Shown piece by piece: positions 15,892-24,280 of a stretch of DNA of 37,941 nt. The position numbers and the translations under genes were made by a program. Location: assembly GCA_944325535.1 (NCBI GenBank), contig CALVAL010000014.1:1-37941 (forward strand), written 5' to 3'. How positions within the stretch are numbered: position 1 is the first letter of the stretch; each line of letters opens with the position of its first letter. The notes below the pieces were generated by a model. That model was not told where the DNA came from, searched no databases, and worked only from the letters and a program-made list of their open reading frames with translations. The stretch comes from Candidatus Gastranaerophilales bacterium (GTDB lineage Bacteria; Cyanobacteriota; Vampirovibrionia; Gastranaerophilales; Gastranaerophilaceae).

Positions 15892-16767
15892 ATGCGTATA
15901 ACTCCGATTTATTCAAAGTCAGCTTATATTTCAAACAATAGACAAAATAATACTAGCAAAAATAATGTAAATACAGGTATGAATTTTAAAGGAATTCCTG
16001 TCTCTCTGATTTTATTAGTTGCAAGAGAAGGTGTTTCTATGATAAGAAATAACCAAAAAAATCAATATATCAGATCTTTAAGCGAAAATCTACGAGATTT
16101 AGCATACTGCAACGATGAAACTATACAAGCTATCTATACTGCAATAGCCAAAACTCCTGATAGCTTTTATACAAAAAAAGACCTAAGAAGTAGCTTTGTA
16201 GAATTATTTAATAATAGTATGTATACAACTCCTTCTGTAGCTGACCTTAGAGGTGAAGCTCTTGAAAGACTGCACTGCGTTGATGATAATAATTCATATG
16301 CAATTGTGGCAAAAAAAGATTTTATAAAGAGTATATTTGATAATGGACATGAAATTACTAAAGAGTTTTATAATCAATTCTGCTTATTAAGTGATTCCAA
16401 ATATAAAAATTTAAAAGAGGAAATAATAGACTCTTGTTTTTATTCAAGAAAATATAATTCTAGTAGGCATTATGCAGGGTACTCTTATCCATTAGCTAGC
16501 TATATAGATAGTTCTTATGGTGGTTTATATGGACCAAGCACAAGAATATTTGATGGTTCTAACAGAAGTCGTGAAAATATATTTAATGAAAAATTATATA
16601 ATAATCTCGCGCTGTTATCTTCATTAGATAAACAAGAGTATGCTACATATATTAAAAAGAATAGGAATATAATTGAACAAGCAAAACAAAGATTAGAAAA
16701 TTTTCTATGCAACGTAAATAATTCTGCTTTAGTACATTATTATAACAATTATATTAAGCTTATTTAA
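15892..16767 (+). CDS. Unknown protein with MRITPI...FKG N-terminus
   Basis: 291 residues, starting at the second ATG because AAGGA lies 7 bases before it and only 1 base before the first. The opening MRITPIYSKSAYIS is followed by an Asn-rich linker and MNFKGIPVSLILLVAREG. An N-terminal M-x-I-x-PI leader ending in FKG recurs, as far as I recall, in many proteins of Gastranaerophilales. The rest is helical and Tyr/Asn-rich (RHYAGYSYPLASYIDSSYGG) with no recognised domain. No classical signal peptide. It heads a run of three closely spaced genes. Confidence 0.7.
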   Translation: MRITPIYSKSAYISNNRQNNTSKNNVNTGMNFKGIPVSLILLVAREGVSMIRNNQKNQYIRSLSENLRDLAYCNDETIQAIYTAIAKTPDSFYTKKDLRSSFVELFNNSMYTTPSVADLRGEALERLHCVDDNNSYAIVAKKDFIKSIFDNGHEITKEFYNQFCLLSDSKYKNLKEEIIDSCFYSRKYNSSRHYAGYSYPLASYIDSSYGGLYGPSTRIFDGSNRSRENIFNEKLYNNLALLSSLDKQEYATYIKKNRNIIEQAKQRLENFLCNVNNSALVHYYNNYIKLI

Positions 16768-16783
16768 AAAAGGACTAAATTTT

Positions 16784-17020
16784 ATGCAGGTTGCAAAAAT
16801 AACGTATAGAAATAATATAGTTCCCAAGGTGCAAGAAAACAAAACTATATCATTTTCTTCAAATACAGAAGTGATAGATGATGGTTATTATGTAAAAATT
16901 CCAAAGAAAAAATATCAAAGGGATAAGATTTTAAATTATATTGTAAATGGTATACTTACAATAGATATAATATATAGTTTGTGTAAAGTATTTGGTAAAG
17001 GGAATAAACCTTTTCCATAA
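16784..17020 (+). CDS. Small unknown protein with FSS-type N-terminus
   Basis: 78 residues. The ATG is preceded by AAAGGA with suitable spacing, 16 bases after the previous gene. An N-terminal NKTISFSSNTEV resembles the FKG-type leaders of its neighbours. A hydrophobic C-terminal segment (ILNYIVNGILTIDIIYSLC) could be one membrane helix. No family is recognised. Cotranscription with both flanking genes is likely. Confidence 0.6.
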   Translation: MQVAKITYRNNIVPKVQENKTISFSSNTEVIDDGYYVKIPKKKYQRDKILNYIVNGILTIDIIYSLCKVFGKGNKPFP

Positions 17021-17029
17021 ACATTAATT

Positions 17030-17839
17030 ATGAATTTAAATATTAGCGACAATTGTATAACGTTTTCTTCTGGTTTAAATCGAGCTTTGGCTCAAAGCTA
17101 TAATCAAATAAATATAAATCATGTTGAAGCTTTATTGCAAAGAAAGAATGTTAATGCAGACTTTCAAATGAATAAGACTGTAGCTTTTTGTTTGCAAAAA
17201 ATATTGGAAATATTTGATATTTTAAAGACAAAAATCAATGTAAAAATTTTTGATTTGAATGCACCCAATATAAGAGTTTATAATAGACAAAGTCTGAATT
17301 TCCCATTTAAAGGTTATGGATTTTGTATTCCTGAAACAAGAACGGTCTTGAAAAATGAATTACCCTATGAAACTGGTTCTATATTTTATGATGATGAATA
17401 CTCTATTGAGGAGTTGAACAATAAATTAGATGAAAGTTTTTCAAGGAATGAACGCAGTTCTTCTCATTATCTTTCACCTTTTATTCATGAAATAATGCAT
17501 GGCGTTTATCTTGATTACATATATAAAAAATATGGTTATGAAGGTCAATGCCCATATACACGAGAAAAATACTCAAAAGAACATAATTTTGGCTTGAAAA
17601 TTATGAATATTCTACAACAAAAAGTATTCAGTAGAGAAGAAAATGAAATTATCAAAAACAATCTAGGGTTATATTCTTTATCTCCCCAAAATCAGTATCA
17701 CGAGGTTTTTGCTGAAACTTTTACTAAAATTATTTGCAATTGTCTATCATCAAAAGATTCTTTACCTGTAAAAAATCCACTGGATGAAATGAAAAGTTTA
17801 CCTTGTGAGTTTTTAAAAATTCTGTCAAAGTTATTTTAA
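17030..17839 (+). CDS. Putative zinc metallopeptidase (HExxH, ATLF-like)
   Basis: 269 residues. An HExxH motif is clear at 153-157 (SPFIHEIMHGVYLDY), and a second acidic motif HEVFAE (224-229) lies about 70 residues later. That pair, HExxH plus E-x-F-A-E, is the layout of gluzincins related to the anthrax lethal factor C-terminal fold, where the second motif gives the third zinc ligand. There is no signal peptide; the N-terminus MNLNISDNCITFSSG resembles the FKG/FSS leaders of its two neighbours, and FKG appears at 93-95. It could be a secreted effector or a housekeeping peptidase. No Shine-Dalgarno sequence is visible. The gene ends in a four-base overlap with the convergent TrmB-type gene. 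Confidence 0.65.
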   Translation: MNLNISDNCITFSSGLNRALAQSYNQININHVEALLQRKNVNADFQMNKTVAFCLQKILEIFDILKTKINVKIFDLNAPNIRVYNRQSLNFPFKGYGFCIPETRTVLKNELPYETGSIFYDDEYSIEELNNKLDESFSRNERSSSHYLSPFIHEIMHGVYLDYIYKKYGYEGQCPYTREKYSKEHNFGLKIMNILQQKVFSREENEIIKNNLGLYSLSPQNQYHEVFAETFTKIICNCLSSKDSLPVKNPLDEMKSLPCEFLKILSKLF

Positions 17840-18660
17840 TGAATAATATAAGTGGCATTAGCACCGAGAACTTTATCTTTTAGGCGTTTGAAGCCTTTTC
17901 CGTAAATGTATTTCATCTGCTCTACTAAATTCTCTTCGACATCAATTAAGTACATATCATGTACTATGAATTCTTTGATTATAAAAACTATTCCTTGGTT
18001 TTTTGTCCAAATAATATTTGTATCGGCAATATCATTTTTTAAGGAAGAGATTTTACCTACAATACCCTCTGAATCATCAGCTGCAATTATTATCATTCTG
18101 CCACCAAGGGATAGTTCAATATCTCTTGCAAATGCGTGTTCAAAAATTTGTCCGAATCTTGAGTTTAAATTATCATATCCTACTATTCTTATTTCGACGT
18201 TACGATTATAAGCATTTAAAAGTTCTTTCTCAAAAACTTTGAAGTCTTGTGACCATACTTCCATATAAATTTCACGTTTCGCATTTTGAATAACTTCAAT
18301 AATTTTTTCTTGAATGTTTTGCTTGCCAGTAATCGTTAAAATAGGCTCATTATAATCATCTTTTACATCAGGAAGATATTTGTCTAAAAAATTAATTGTT
18401 GAATTAATTTTTTTCTGAAATCTTGTTGTGAGTTGCTTAGGCTTGATTGGAGTATATGAAACAGGTTTTGTATTAGTAGATACCACAATATTTTTTTCTT
18501 CTAAGGCTTTTAAAGTATCATACGTTCTGGATTGAGGAATATTTGCTAATTTTGCAACTTCATATCCTGTAGCAGGATATTTTTTTAAAAGGGCAATATA
18601 TACCTTTGCCTCGTATGTGTTGAACCCTATTTCTTTTAATTTTTCTACTAAATCTGCCAT
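17836..18660 (-). CDS. TrmB-type transcriptional regulator
   Basis: 274 residues. The N-terminal winged helix (about 1-75) reads LKEIGFNTYEAKVYIALLKK then YEVAKLANIPQSRTYDTLKA, the hallmark of the TrmB/sugar-specific regulator family. A helical linker (about 80-105) leads to a C-terminal effector region with the phospholipase-D-like half fold (KREIYMEVWSQDFK, IRIVGYDNLNSRFG) seen in TrmB C-domains. Archaeal members bind sugars. The target here is not evident; genes on either side are surface or unknown proteins. The mRNA appears leaderless. Confidence 0.88.
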   Translation of the reverse strand: MADLVEKLKEIGFNTYEAKVYIALLKKYPATGYEVAKLANIPQSRTYDTLKALEEKNIVVSTNTKPVSYTPIKPKQLTTRFQKKINSTINFLDKYLPDVKDDYNEPILTITGKQNIQEKIIEVIQNAKREIYMEVWSQDFKVFEKELLNAYNRNVEIRIVGYDNLNSRFGQIFEHAFARDIELSLGGRMIIIAADDSEGIVGKISSLKNDIADTNIIWTKNQGIVFIIKEFIVHDMYLIDVEENLVEQMKYIYGKGFKRLKDKVLGANATYIIH

Positions 18661-18666
18661 AGGATT

Positions 18667-18694
18667 ATTGTAGCAAATTTTCTAATTTTGTCAT
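18667..18694 (-). promoter_or_regulatory. Promoter of the TrmB-type gene (leaderless type)
   Basis: Minus strand: ATGACA (18694-18689), a 16-base spacer ending in TGC, then TACAAT (18672-18667) and exactly six bases to the ATG at 18660. The -35 match is weak; the extended -10 is the main evidence. Confidence 0.5.
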
Positions 18695-18790
18695 ATCAAA
18701 GTTGTTACATTTGTTTACAAAAGGTCAATTTTGTACGCTAATAAAACTTTATATATATAAGGTTAAGTTTGAAATAGGTAATGTAAGGTT

Positions 18791-20128
18791 ATGACACTTC
18801 CAATAAGTTCACTTGCGAATATGGAATTTGCTCTTTATGGCGGAGTTTCAGGCAATATGAATTGCCCAAGCTATATAAATGGCTATAAAGCTGGAAATTT
18901 GTCATCTTATTATAATCCTTATGGCTATTCAGGAATAGGTCAGACTCCTTGGGGGACAAATCAAGGGGTAAATCAAGGGGTAAATCAAGGGGTAAACATT
19001 GGTCAAGGAGTTGGACAAACTAATTCTCAAGCAGGAACTCAAGGAGCTACAACTACTGCTGGCTCTGATATGGAAACACTTGTTAATTATTATGCAGGTA
19101 ACTTAGAACCTTCAGAATCTTTAGCTAGTGCTGTAATTATGGGTGGTGTATCAGGAGCTTTGATGATGAATCCAAGATACATTGCTCACCCTATTAATTC
19201 TTTTAAAGGCTTAAAAGATGTAAAAGAAATGTTTAAATCAGTAAAAGTAGACGGTTCTGATTTGAATAAATTGTGGAAAGAAAATCCAACAGTAATGCAA
19301 GATGCTTATTTTAGAATGCATAAAGCAGCTTCAAGAGCTAATTCAAAATTAGGTTTATTCAGAAAACGTTATACAGATGCTGAGTATAAAGAATTAAAGA
19401 AAATAATGCAAGAAGCTTTAGATTCAAAAGATATTCAAAAAATAGCAGAAGCTAGTAAAAAATTAGAGAATGCTTATATTTCAAACGGTCATATTCCATC
19501 TCTTTGGAACAAGATTAGAGGTCAAAAGGTTACAACTGTTGCAGAAAAATTAGCTGATAATGCTGGTATCAAAGAAGGTGCAGAAGCTCTTATAAAAAGT
19601 AATAAAATGTCATATCTAAATCGTTTCAAACATAGTTTAGGCGGAAAAATGGCAATTTTATTTGCAGGTGTTGAAATTTTAACAAACATTGGCAAAATCA
19701 AAACTGCATTCCAACATGACAAGGAAAATCCAAATGGTGAAAAATTAGGAATGAAACAGTTAGGACAAACTACTGTTAAAGCTGTAGCAAATACAGTTGG
19801 ATGGGCAGCTGGTGAAGCAGCTGGTATTTGGGCGGCAACAAAATTAGGAGCTACAATCGGTACAGCATTTGGACCTGGAGTAGGTACTGTAATTGGTGGT
19901 GTTGCAGGTCTAATCGGAGGCTCAATTGGTATGTGGCTTACAGGTAAGGCTACGAAAGCTTTAGTAGGTGATGATGTAGCTAACAAAGTCGAAGCTAAAA
20001 AATTAGCACAAACAACAGAAGGAAAAGCTCAATTACTTTCATTAGTCGCAGAAAAAGCTCAAAAGAATGAAGATGTTCCTCAAAATGTAATGTTTGCAGC
20101 TCAAAATGTTGCAGCAACTATGGCATAG
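18791..20128 (+). CDS. Unknown protein with NQGV repeats and glycine-zipper domain
   Basis: 445 residues. The start is less certain: AAGG lies only two bases upstream, and ATG at residue 11 is an alternative. Residues about 57-70 are a tandem NQGV array encoded by a 12-bp DNA repeat. The middle (about 130-290) is a charged helical region. Residues about 325-395 are rich in GxxxG-type spacing (WAAGEAAGIWAATKLGATIG, then GPGVGTVIGGVAGLIGGSIG), typical of glycine-zipper membrane-inserting segments. It ends in a helical tail (KLAQTTEGKAQLLSLVAEKA). No signal peptide. Glycine zippers occur in pore-forming toxins, outer-membrane proteins and phage proteins; which applies is unknown. Confidence 0.75.
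   Translation: MTLPISSLANMEFALYGGVSGNMNCPSYINGYKAGNLSSYYNPYGYSGIGQTPWGTNQGVNQGVNQGVNIGQGVGQTNSQAGTQGATTTAGSDMETLVNYYAGNLEPSESLASAVIMGGVSGALMMNPRYIAHPINSFKGLKDVKEMFKSVKVDGSDLNKLWKENPTVMQDAYFRMHKAASRANSKLGLFRKRYTDAEYKELKKIMQEALDSKDIQKIAEASKKLENAYISNGHIPSLWNKIRGQKVTTVAEKLADNAGIKEGAEALIKSNKMSYLNRFKHSLGGKMAILFAGVEILTNIGKIKTAFQHDKENPNGEKLGMKQLGQTTVKAVANTVGWAAGEAAGIWAATKLGATIGTAFGPGVGTVIGGVAGLIGGSIGMWLTGKATKALVGDDVANKVEAKKLAQTTEGKAQLLSLVAEKAQKNEDVPQNVMFAAQNVAATMA
18959..18994 (+). repeat. Three tandem 12-bp repeats inside the NQGV gene
   Basis: AATCAAGGGGTA repeated three times without change, coding for NQGV. Identity at third positions suggests recent expansion and possible length variation between strains. 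Confidence 0.85.
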
Positions 20129-20183
20129 ATAACTAACAAAAATCAGAATATAAAATTCCTATTTTAAATATTAACCTATAGCT

Positions 20184-20220
20184 CCCTTTCGTGATAGAAT
20201 TTTAGCGAAAGGGTTTTTAT
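20184..20220 (+). terminator. Intrinsic terminator of the NQGV gene, with a promoter in its loop
   Basis: CCCTTTCG (20184-20191), a 14-base loop, CGAAAGGG (20206-20213), then TTTTTATTTT. The loop holds TGATAGAAT, and the right arm also supplies the AAAGGG ribosome site of the next gene. Confidence 0.75.
20192..20200 (+). promoter_or_regulatory. Extended -10 promoter of the dihydroxy-acid dehydratase gene
   Basis: TGATAGAAT lies in the loop of the preceding terminator. The predicted start falls at about 20206-20208, within the right arm, so the new transcript contains only that arm. Confidence 0.5.
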
Positions 20221-20223
20221 TTT

Positions 20224-21849
20224 ATGAGAAGTGATAATATAAAAAAAGGTATAGCAAGAACTCCTCACAGAAGTCTTTTAATGGCAACAGGAGTATCTAA
20301 GAAAAATATAAATTCTCCATTTATAGGGATTGCGAGTTCTTTTTCTGATTTAGTTCCTGGACATATTGGAATGAGGGATTTAGAAAGACATATAGAAAAA
20401 GGTATTCATTCTGCAGGTGGGCAAGCTTTTATTTTTGGAGTGCCTGCTGTATGTGATGGTATTGCTATGGGCCATTCAGGAATGCAATATTCACTTCCTT
20501 CAAGAGATTTAATTGCAGATTGCGTTGAAACTGTTGCTAATGCTCATCAATTGGATGGTCTTGTACTTCTTTCAAATTGCGATAAAATTACTCCTGCAAT
20601 GTTAATTGCAGCTGCGAGAATAAATATTCCTACAATTATTGTAACAGTTGGACCGATGCTTGATGGAGAGAGTCAGTGTGAAAAATTAACAATGATAAAA
20701 GGTGCGTTTGAATCAATTGGTAAGTATCGTAATGGAGAAATTACTGAAAAAAGACTGATTGAATTAGAAGAAGCATCTTGTCCTTCTGCTGGCGCTTGTC
20801 AAGGATTGTATACTGCAAATACTATGGCTTGTCTTACAGAAGTAATTGGAATGAGTCTTCCATATTGTGCAACAGCATCAGCAGTTTCTTCTCAAAAAAA
20901 AAGAATTGCTTTCGAAAGTGGTATGCAAATAGTCGATTGGGTAAAAAATGATATAAAACCTTTAGATATAATTACAAGAGATTCTCTAAGAAATGCAATT
21001 ATTGCTGATTTAGGTATGGGAGGTTCTACTAACTCCTTTTTACACATTCTAGCAGTTGCAAATGCAGCGCAAATAGATGTTACATTAAAAGATTTTGAAG
21101 AATTATCCTATAAAATTCATCAATTTGTAAAGCTTGAGCCGTCATCTAATATTACAATGACTCAATTCCATAATGCTGGTGGTATTCCGGCTGTTATTAA
21201 TGAACTTATAAAAAGTGTTCCTGAATATAGAGGAAATAATTATAAAGAAGATTTATATGTTGATAAAAATGTTATACATTCCTATTCAGAGCCTTTTAAT
21301 ACAAAGCCGGGTCTTGGAATCCTTTATGGAAATATTGCGCCGGAAGGTTCTGTTATAAAAATTTCTGCTGTCGATGAAAGCTGTTATGAATTTGAAGGAG
21401 TTGCAAAAACTTTTGATTCAGAAGAAGAAGCAATGAATGCTTTAGAAAACGACCTAATAAGAGAAGGTGATGTTATAGTAATTCGCTATGAAGGTCCAAA
21501 AGGAGGTCCTGGCATGAGAGAAATGTTAGCTCCGACTTCGCTTTTGGTTGGAAAAGGTTTAGGTACAAAAGCAGCTTTAATTACAGATGGCAGATTTTCA
21601 GGTGGAACAAGAGGAATTTGTGTTGGTCACATTTGTCCTGAAGCTGCGAATGGTGGAGTCATTGCTTTAATTAAAAATGGAGACAAAATAAAGATTGATA
21701 TTAATAAACGAACCCTTGATTTATTAGTAAGTGATGATGAATTAGCTAAGCGAAGAAAAGATTTAAGACCTTTCCAAAGTAAAGCTAAAGGATATTTAGC
21801 TAAATACTCAAGAATAGTTCAAGATGCAAGTCACGGGGCCATTGTATAA
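20224..21849 (+). CDS. ilvD: Dihydroxy-acid dehydratase
   Basis: 541 residues, slightly shorter than the usual 550-620. It dehydrates 2,3-dihydroxy-isovalerate and -methylvalerate in valine and isoleucine synthesis, using an Fe-S cluster. Family motifs: [65 protein letters not shown] and [13 protein letters not shown], later [15 protein letters not shown]. Cysteines in SNCDKITP and in [11 protein letters not shown] are the expected cluster ligands. In the first motif the residue is Gly (VPGH), as in E. coli-type enzymes. AAAGGG lies ten bases before the ATG. The stop overlaps the next ATG by one base. No other branched-chain genes are in the window. Confidence 0.96.
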   Translation: MRSDNIKKGIARTPHRSLLMATGVSKKNINSPFIGIASSFSDLVPGHIGMRDLERHIEKGIHSAGGQAFIFGVPAVCDGIAMGHSGMQYSLPSRDLIADCVETVANAHQLDGLVLLSNCDKITPAMLIAAARINIPTIIVTVGPMLDGESQCEKLTMIKGAFESIGKYRNGEITEKRLIELEEASCPSAGACQGLYTANTMACLTEVIGMSLPYCATASAVSSQKKRIAFESGMQIVDWVKNDIKPLDIITRDSLRNAIIADLGMGGSTNSFLHILAVANAAQIDVTLKDFEELSYKIHQFVKLEPSSNITMTQFHNAGGIPAVINELIKSVPEYRGNNYKEDLYVDKNVIHSYSEPFNTKPGLGILYGNIAPEGSVIKISAVDESCYEFEGVAKTFDSEEEAMNALENDLIREGDVIVIRYEGPKGGPGMREMLAPTSLLVGKGLGTKAALITDGRFSGGTRGICVGHICPEAANGGVIALIKNGDKIKIDINKRTLDLLVSDDELAKRRKDLRPFQSKAKGYLAKYSRIVQDASHGAIV

Positions 21850-22355
21850 TGAAAAATGCATTGCGAGATGTCATTAAACAAATGCGAAGAGCTTATTCTT
21901 TTGAGAATACTAATAATCAAATTGTTAAAAATTTGATTAACTCTTCTGTTTATCAAAAATCAAAAAATATAATGTTATATTATCCGCTTAAGTATGAAGT
22001 GAATTTGCTTGAAATACTAAAAGATGATACAAAAAGTTTTTATTTACCTAAAATCATAAAAGATGAAATGTTATGTTGTCCATATAAAGTAGGTGATGAG
22101 CTTACTTTATCTTCATTTAAGACAAAAGAGCCTTTAACAATGTCAGCAGATAAAAATACTATAGATTTAGTAATAGTCCCAGCTCTTTGTTGTGATAAAA
22201 ATAATTTTCGCTTAGGTTATGGAAAAGGCTACTACGATCGTTTTTTAAAGGATTTTAAAGGAAATACAATCGTCTGTATCCCTAAAGATTTTATCGTAGA
22301 TACTGTTTATCCAGAAAATCACGATATTAAAATAAAATACATTATCACAGATTAA
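21849..22355 (+). CDS. 5-formyltetrahydrofolate cyclo-ligase
   Basis: 168 residues, a little shorter than typical (180-200). The enzyme converts 5-formyl-THF to 5,10-methenyl-THF with ATP. The diagnostic C-terminal motif is FRLGYGKGYYDRFL, preceded by LVIVPALCCDKNNF. The N-terminal LRDVIKQMRRAY matches the family's ATP-binding start (K/R-rich). Its ATG overlaps the ilvD stop codon (TAATG), so the two are translationally coupled. A link between branched-chain synthesis and folate recycling is possible but may only reflect operon convenience. Confidence 0.92.
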   Translation: MKNALRDVIKQMRRAYSFENTNNQIVKNLINSSVYQKSKNIMLYYPLKYEVNLLEILKDDTKSFYLPKIIKDEMLCCPYKVGDELTLSSFKTKEPLTMSADKNTIDLVIVPALCCDKNNFRLGYGKGYYDRFLKDFKGNTIVCIPKDFIVDTVYPENHDIKIKYIITD

Positions 22356-22360
22356 TTAAA

Positions 22361-22693
22361 TTATTGGAAATTATATGTAAATGAACTTCTAATAGCAGAA
22401 TCTACAGCACCTTGAGCAGATTGTAATTCTGCATCTACCATTTTTAATCTGTTTTGATATTCTTGCATTTGCAAATCTAATTTCTTTTCAAGAATAATCA
22501 GCTTATCTCTTCTTGCTTCCAGTTGTTTAACCGCAGGGTTTTCAGGGTCTAAGTCATTGCCTAAAGCCATAATTTCATCAGATGATGCTACTAATTCCAT
22601 TTTAGCAGAAGCAATCCACTGAATCTTTGTTTCCAGCGTAATCTTATAAGCTGTTAAATACATCATTCTGAAACTTGAGGCAATTAATCCCAT
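22361..22693 (-). CDS. Short split-end helical protein (MGxxAS family)
   Basis: 110 residues, all predicted helix. The N-terminal 34 residues align without gaps to those of the 572-residue protein at 24281-25999: Met1, Gly2, Ala5, Ser6, Arg9, Leu13, Ala15, Lys17, Glu21, Gln25, Ile27, Ala30 and Leu34 are identical. The last 40 residues also align end to end with that protein's C-terminus (shared Leu, Leu, Glu, Val, Ile and Ser-Phe five to six residues before the end). This gene thus looks like the minimal form, with no insert. A GAAGGA-type ribosome site lies before the ATG. It is the last gene of a minus-strand run. No known family is recognised. Confidence 0.7.
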   Translation of the reverse strand: MGLIASSFRMMYLTAYKITLETKIQWIASAKMELVASSDEIMALGNDLDPENPAVKQLEARRDKLIILEKKLDLQMQEYQNRLKMVDAELQSAQGAVDSAIRSSFTYNFQ

Positions 22694-22708
22694 AATGACA
22701 CTGTCCTT

Positions 22709-22978
22709 CTATCTTGTTTCGTTTAAATTTTTGCCTTTCAGGAATGTGTGTTCGTTACTTTCCGCAATCAAGCTTTCCATTTTGTGTAACTGATGCTTGT
22801 GATAGTTCACCCTATACTTAGCCATTTTTAACTTTTGTCTTATGGTAAGCATATCCTTAAGGCTTGATATTAATGTAACAGCGAGTGCCTTAAATGGATT
22901 TTTGCGTATAAAAAACGACCTTGCAAAATTCATAAAATTCACTAACCGTTTCATATTATCTTGTAGTTCTTCACGCAT
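22709..22978 (-). CDS. Small basic helical unknown protein
   Basis: 89 residues, strongly basic, probably all helical (FMNFARSFFIRKNPFKALAV, then KMAKYRVNYHKHQLHKMESL). GGAG lies nine bases before the ATG. It is 15 bases upstream of the 110-residue gene and probably co-transcribed with it. No signal peptide, no family recognised. A chaperone- or adaptor-like role for the neighbouring proteins is a guess only. Confidence 0.6.
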   Translation of the reverse strand: MREELQDNMKRLVNFMNFARSFFIRKNPFKALAVTLISSLKDMLTIRQKLKMAKYRVNYHKHQLHKMESLIAESNEHTFLKGKNLNETR

Positions 22979-23078
22979 AAGCCTTTACTCCTATACGATC
23001 TAAGCCTACATGTATTATAAAACATGTAATAGTGAATAATTGCTTATTTTTGCTTATCATCGTTACAAAATTTAACAT

Positions 23079-23306
23079 TTATTTAAAACCGGTCCTTTTA
23101 CTAGTAATAGAATTAAATACAAATTTACTTTTATAATATTCTTTTTCTACTAAACTAGTTAACGGCATTTTTTCAGAAAACTTTAGATCTTTTCTGTTGT
23201 AATACCGTTGTTCGTAACAAAAATTTACAAATGCTACTAACGTTTTTATAATTACATTATTTAGTATTTTATCAAGCATTTTTCTAAAAAATGTACGTCC
23301 CAGCAT
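23079..23306 (-). CDS. Small basic unknown protein
   Basis: 75 residues, basic, Phe/Tyr-rich (LGRTFFRKMLDKILNNVIIK, then FVNFCYEQRYYNRKDLKF). GGAAGAGAG lies before the ATG, though a little far. It fits the spacing of the run between the 285- and 89-residue genes. A hydrophobic segment near 18-30 could touch the membrane. Moderate support only, since small AT-rich frames can be open by chance. Confidence 0.5.
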   Translation of the reverse strand: MLGRTFFRKMLDKILNNVIIKTLVAFVNFCYEQRYYNRKDLKFSEKMPLTSLVEKEYYKSKFVFNSITSKRTGFK

Positions 23307-23357
23307 TTTACTAATCTCTCTTCCTATAATTATTTTAAAATAAGATAGATTTATATA

Positions 23358-24215
23358 TTATAAGTCTTGAATATCTTTACTTGCAGATTCGATATCATCT
23401 TTTAACATTTTTCTTACGATATCACCTTGAGTATCTAACATTTTGCATACAGTCTCAATATTTGCAACTTTTTGAGAGAGTATTGTGTCTGCATTTGAAA
23501 TGATATTACTAGAAACACTTTGATAAGCAGAAAGAGCAGCAGAAGTAGTACCTTGCATTAAGTTACCCATAACAACTGCAGGAAGTCCAAATTCTCCAAG
23601 ATAAGGTGCTGCTGCTGTCATAATTCCGCCCCATCCAGAAACAAGTCCGGCAAGGGGCATTAAGATGTTAGCAGCTCCAATGCCGTACCCATTTGCAGTT
23701 CCAACGCCATATGCAGCTGTGCTTGCTATATCTGCAATGCTACCAATTCCAGAAGCATATCCGGTAGTTGAACCATTAGAAGAGCCAAAGCCTGTTAATA
23801 AATCTCCGATACTAGATGCTCCACCGGTAGTGTAGCCACTTTGTCTGTATCCGTAATTTGCGGCATATCCACTAGGAAATCCTGAATAATTTCCAAGACT
23901 ATTTACACCAAAAGAGGAATAAGTCCCAGTAGTTCCTCCAGTACCACCTGTATATTGTGTCCAATATGATGTGCCAGGAATATTCATAGCGCTCGTACCA
24001 CCAAGAGTAGTCATAAATGCTGATGGAGCAAAAAGACTTGCAAGTTGATATAGGAAGCCTCCTGCAGCTTCAAATCCTGTTCCAGAGCTGCCGGAACCTG
24101 CAACTGTCAAATCTCTTAAACGATCGTAGGTTTCATAGAGCATAACTTTTGCATCTGCTGAAGCTGCTCCAAACCTGTTCGCCATTACTAAGTATCCATC
24201 GTTTTTGTATGACAT
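23358..24215 (-). CDS. Glycine/serine/tyrosine-rich unknown protein
   Basis: 285 residues. After a short helical start (NRFGAASADAKVMLYETYDR), residues about 40-160 are Gly/Ser/Thr/Tyr-rich and low in charge (YTGGTGGTTGTYSSFGVNSL, then FGSSNGSTTGYASGIG). A hydrophobic Gly/Ala segment follows (about 170-215), then a C-terminal coiled coil (VSSNIISNADTILSQKVANI, then KMLKDDIESASKDIQDL). An AGAGG site lies before the ATG. It sits 65 bases after the 572-residue gene, same strand. The helix - low-complexity - helix order resembles secreted structural proteins. No family is recognised and no Sec signal is visible. Confidence 0.75.
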   Translation of the reverse strand: MSYKNDGYLVMANRFGAASADAKVMLYETYDRLRDLTVAGSGSSGTGFEAAGGFLYQLASLFAPSAFMTTLGGTSAMNIPGTSYWTQYTGGTGGTTGTYSSFGVNSLGNYSGFPSGYAANYGYRQSGYTTGGASSIGDLLTGFGSSNGSTTGYASGIGSIADIASTAAYGVGTANGYGIGAANILMPLAGLVSGWGGIMTAAAPYLGEFGLPAVVMGNLMQGTTSAALSAYQSVSSNIISNADTILSQKVANIETVCKMLDTQGDIVRKMLKDDIESASKDIQDL

Positions 24216-24280
24216 AATTACCTCTTGGTTTCTTTTTTCTTTCAGAAAGTATAAATAGAAAATCTATTTTTTTATTTATA

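Noticed and set aside
18959-18994. 12-bp tandem repeats as iterons of an origin
   Set aside because: They lie inside a coding frame, keep the reading frame (NQGV), number only three and have no replication gene nearby.
19522-19986. Minus-strand frame of 154 codons, Pro/Ala-rich
   Set aside because: It is antisense to the glycine-zipper segment; the Gly/Ala codons on the plus strand create Pro/Ala codons in reverse. No ribosome site.
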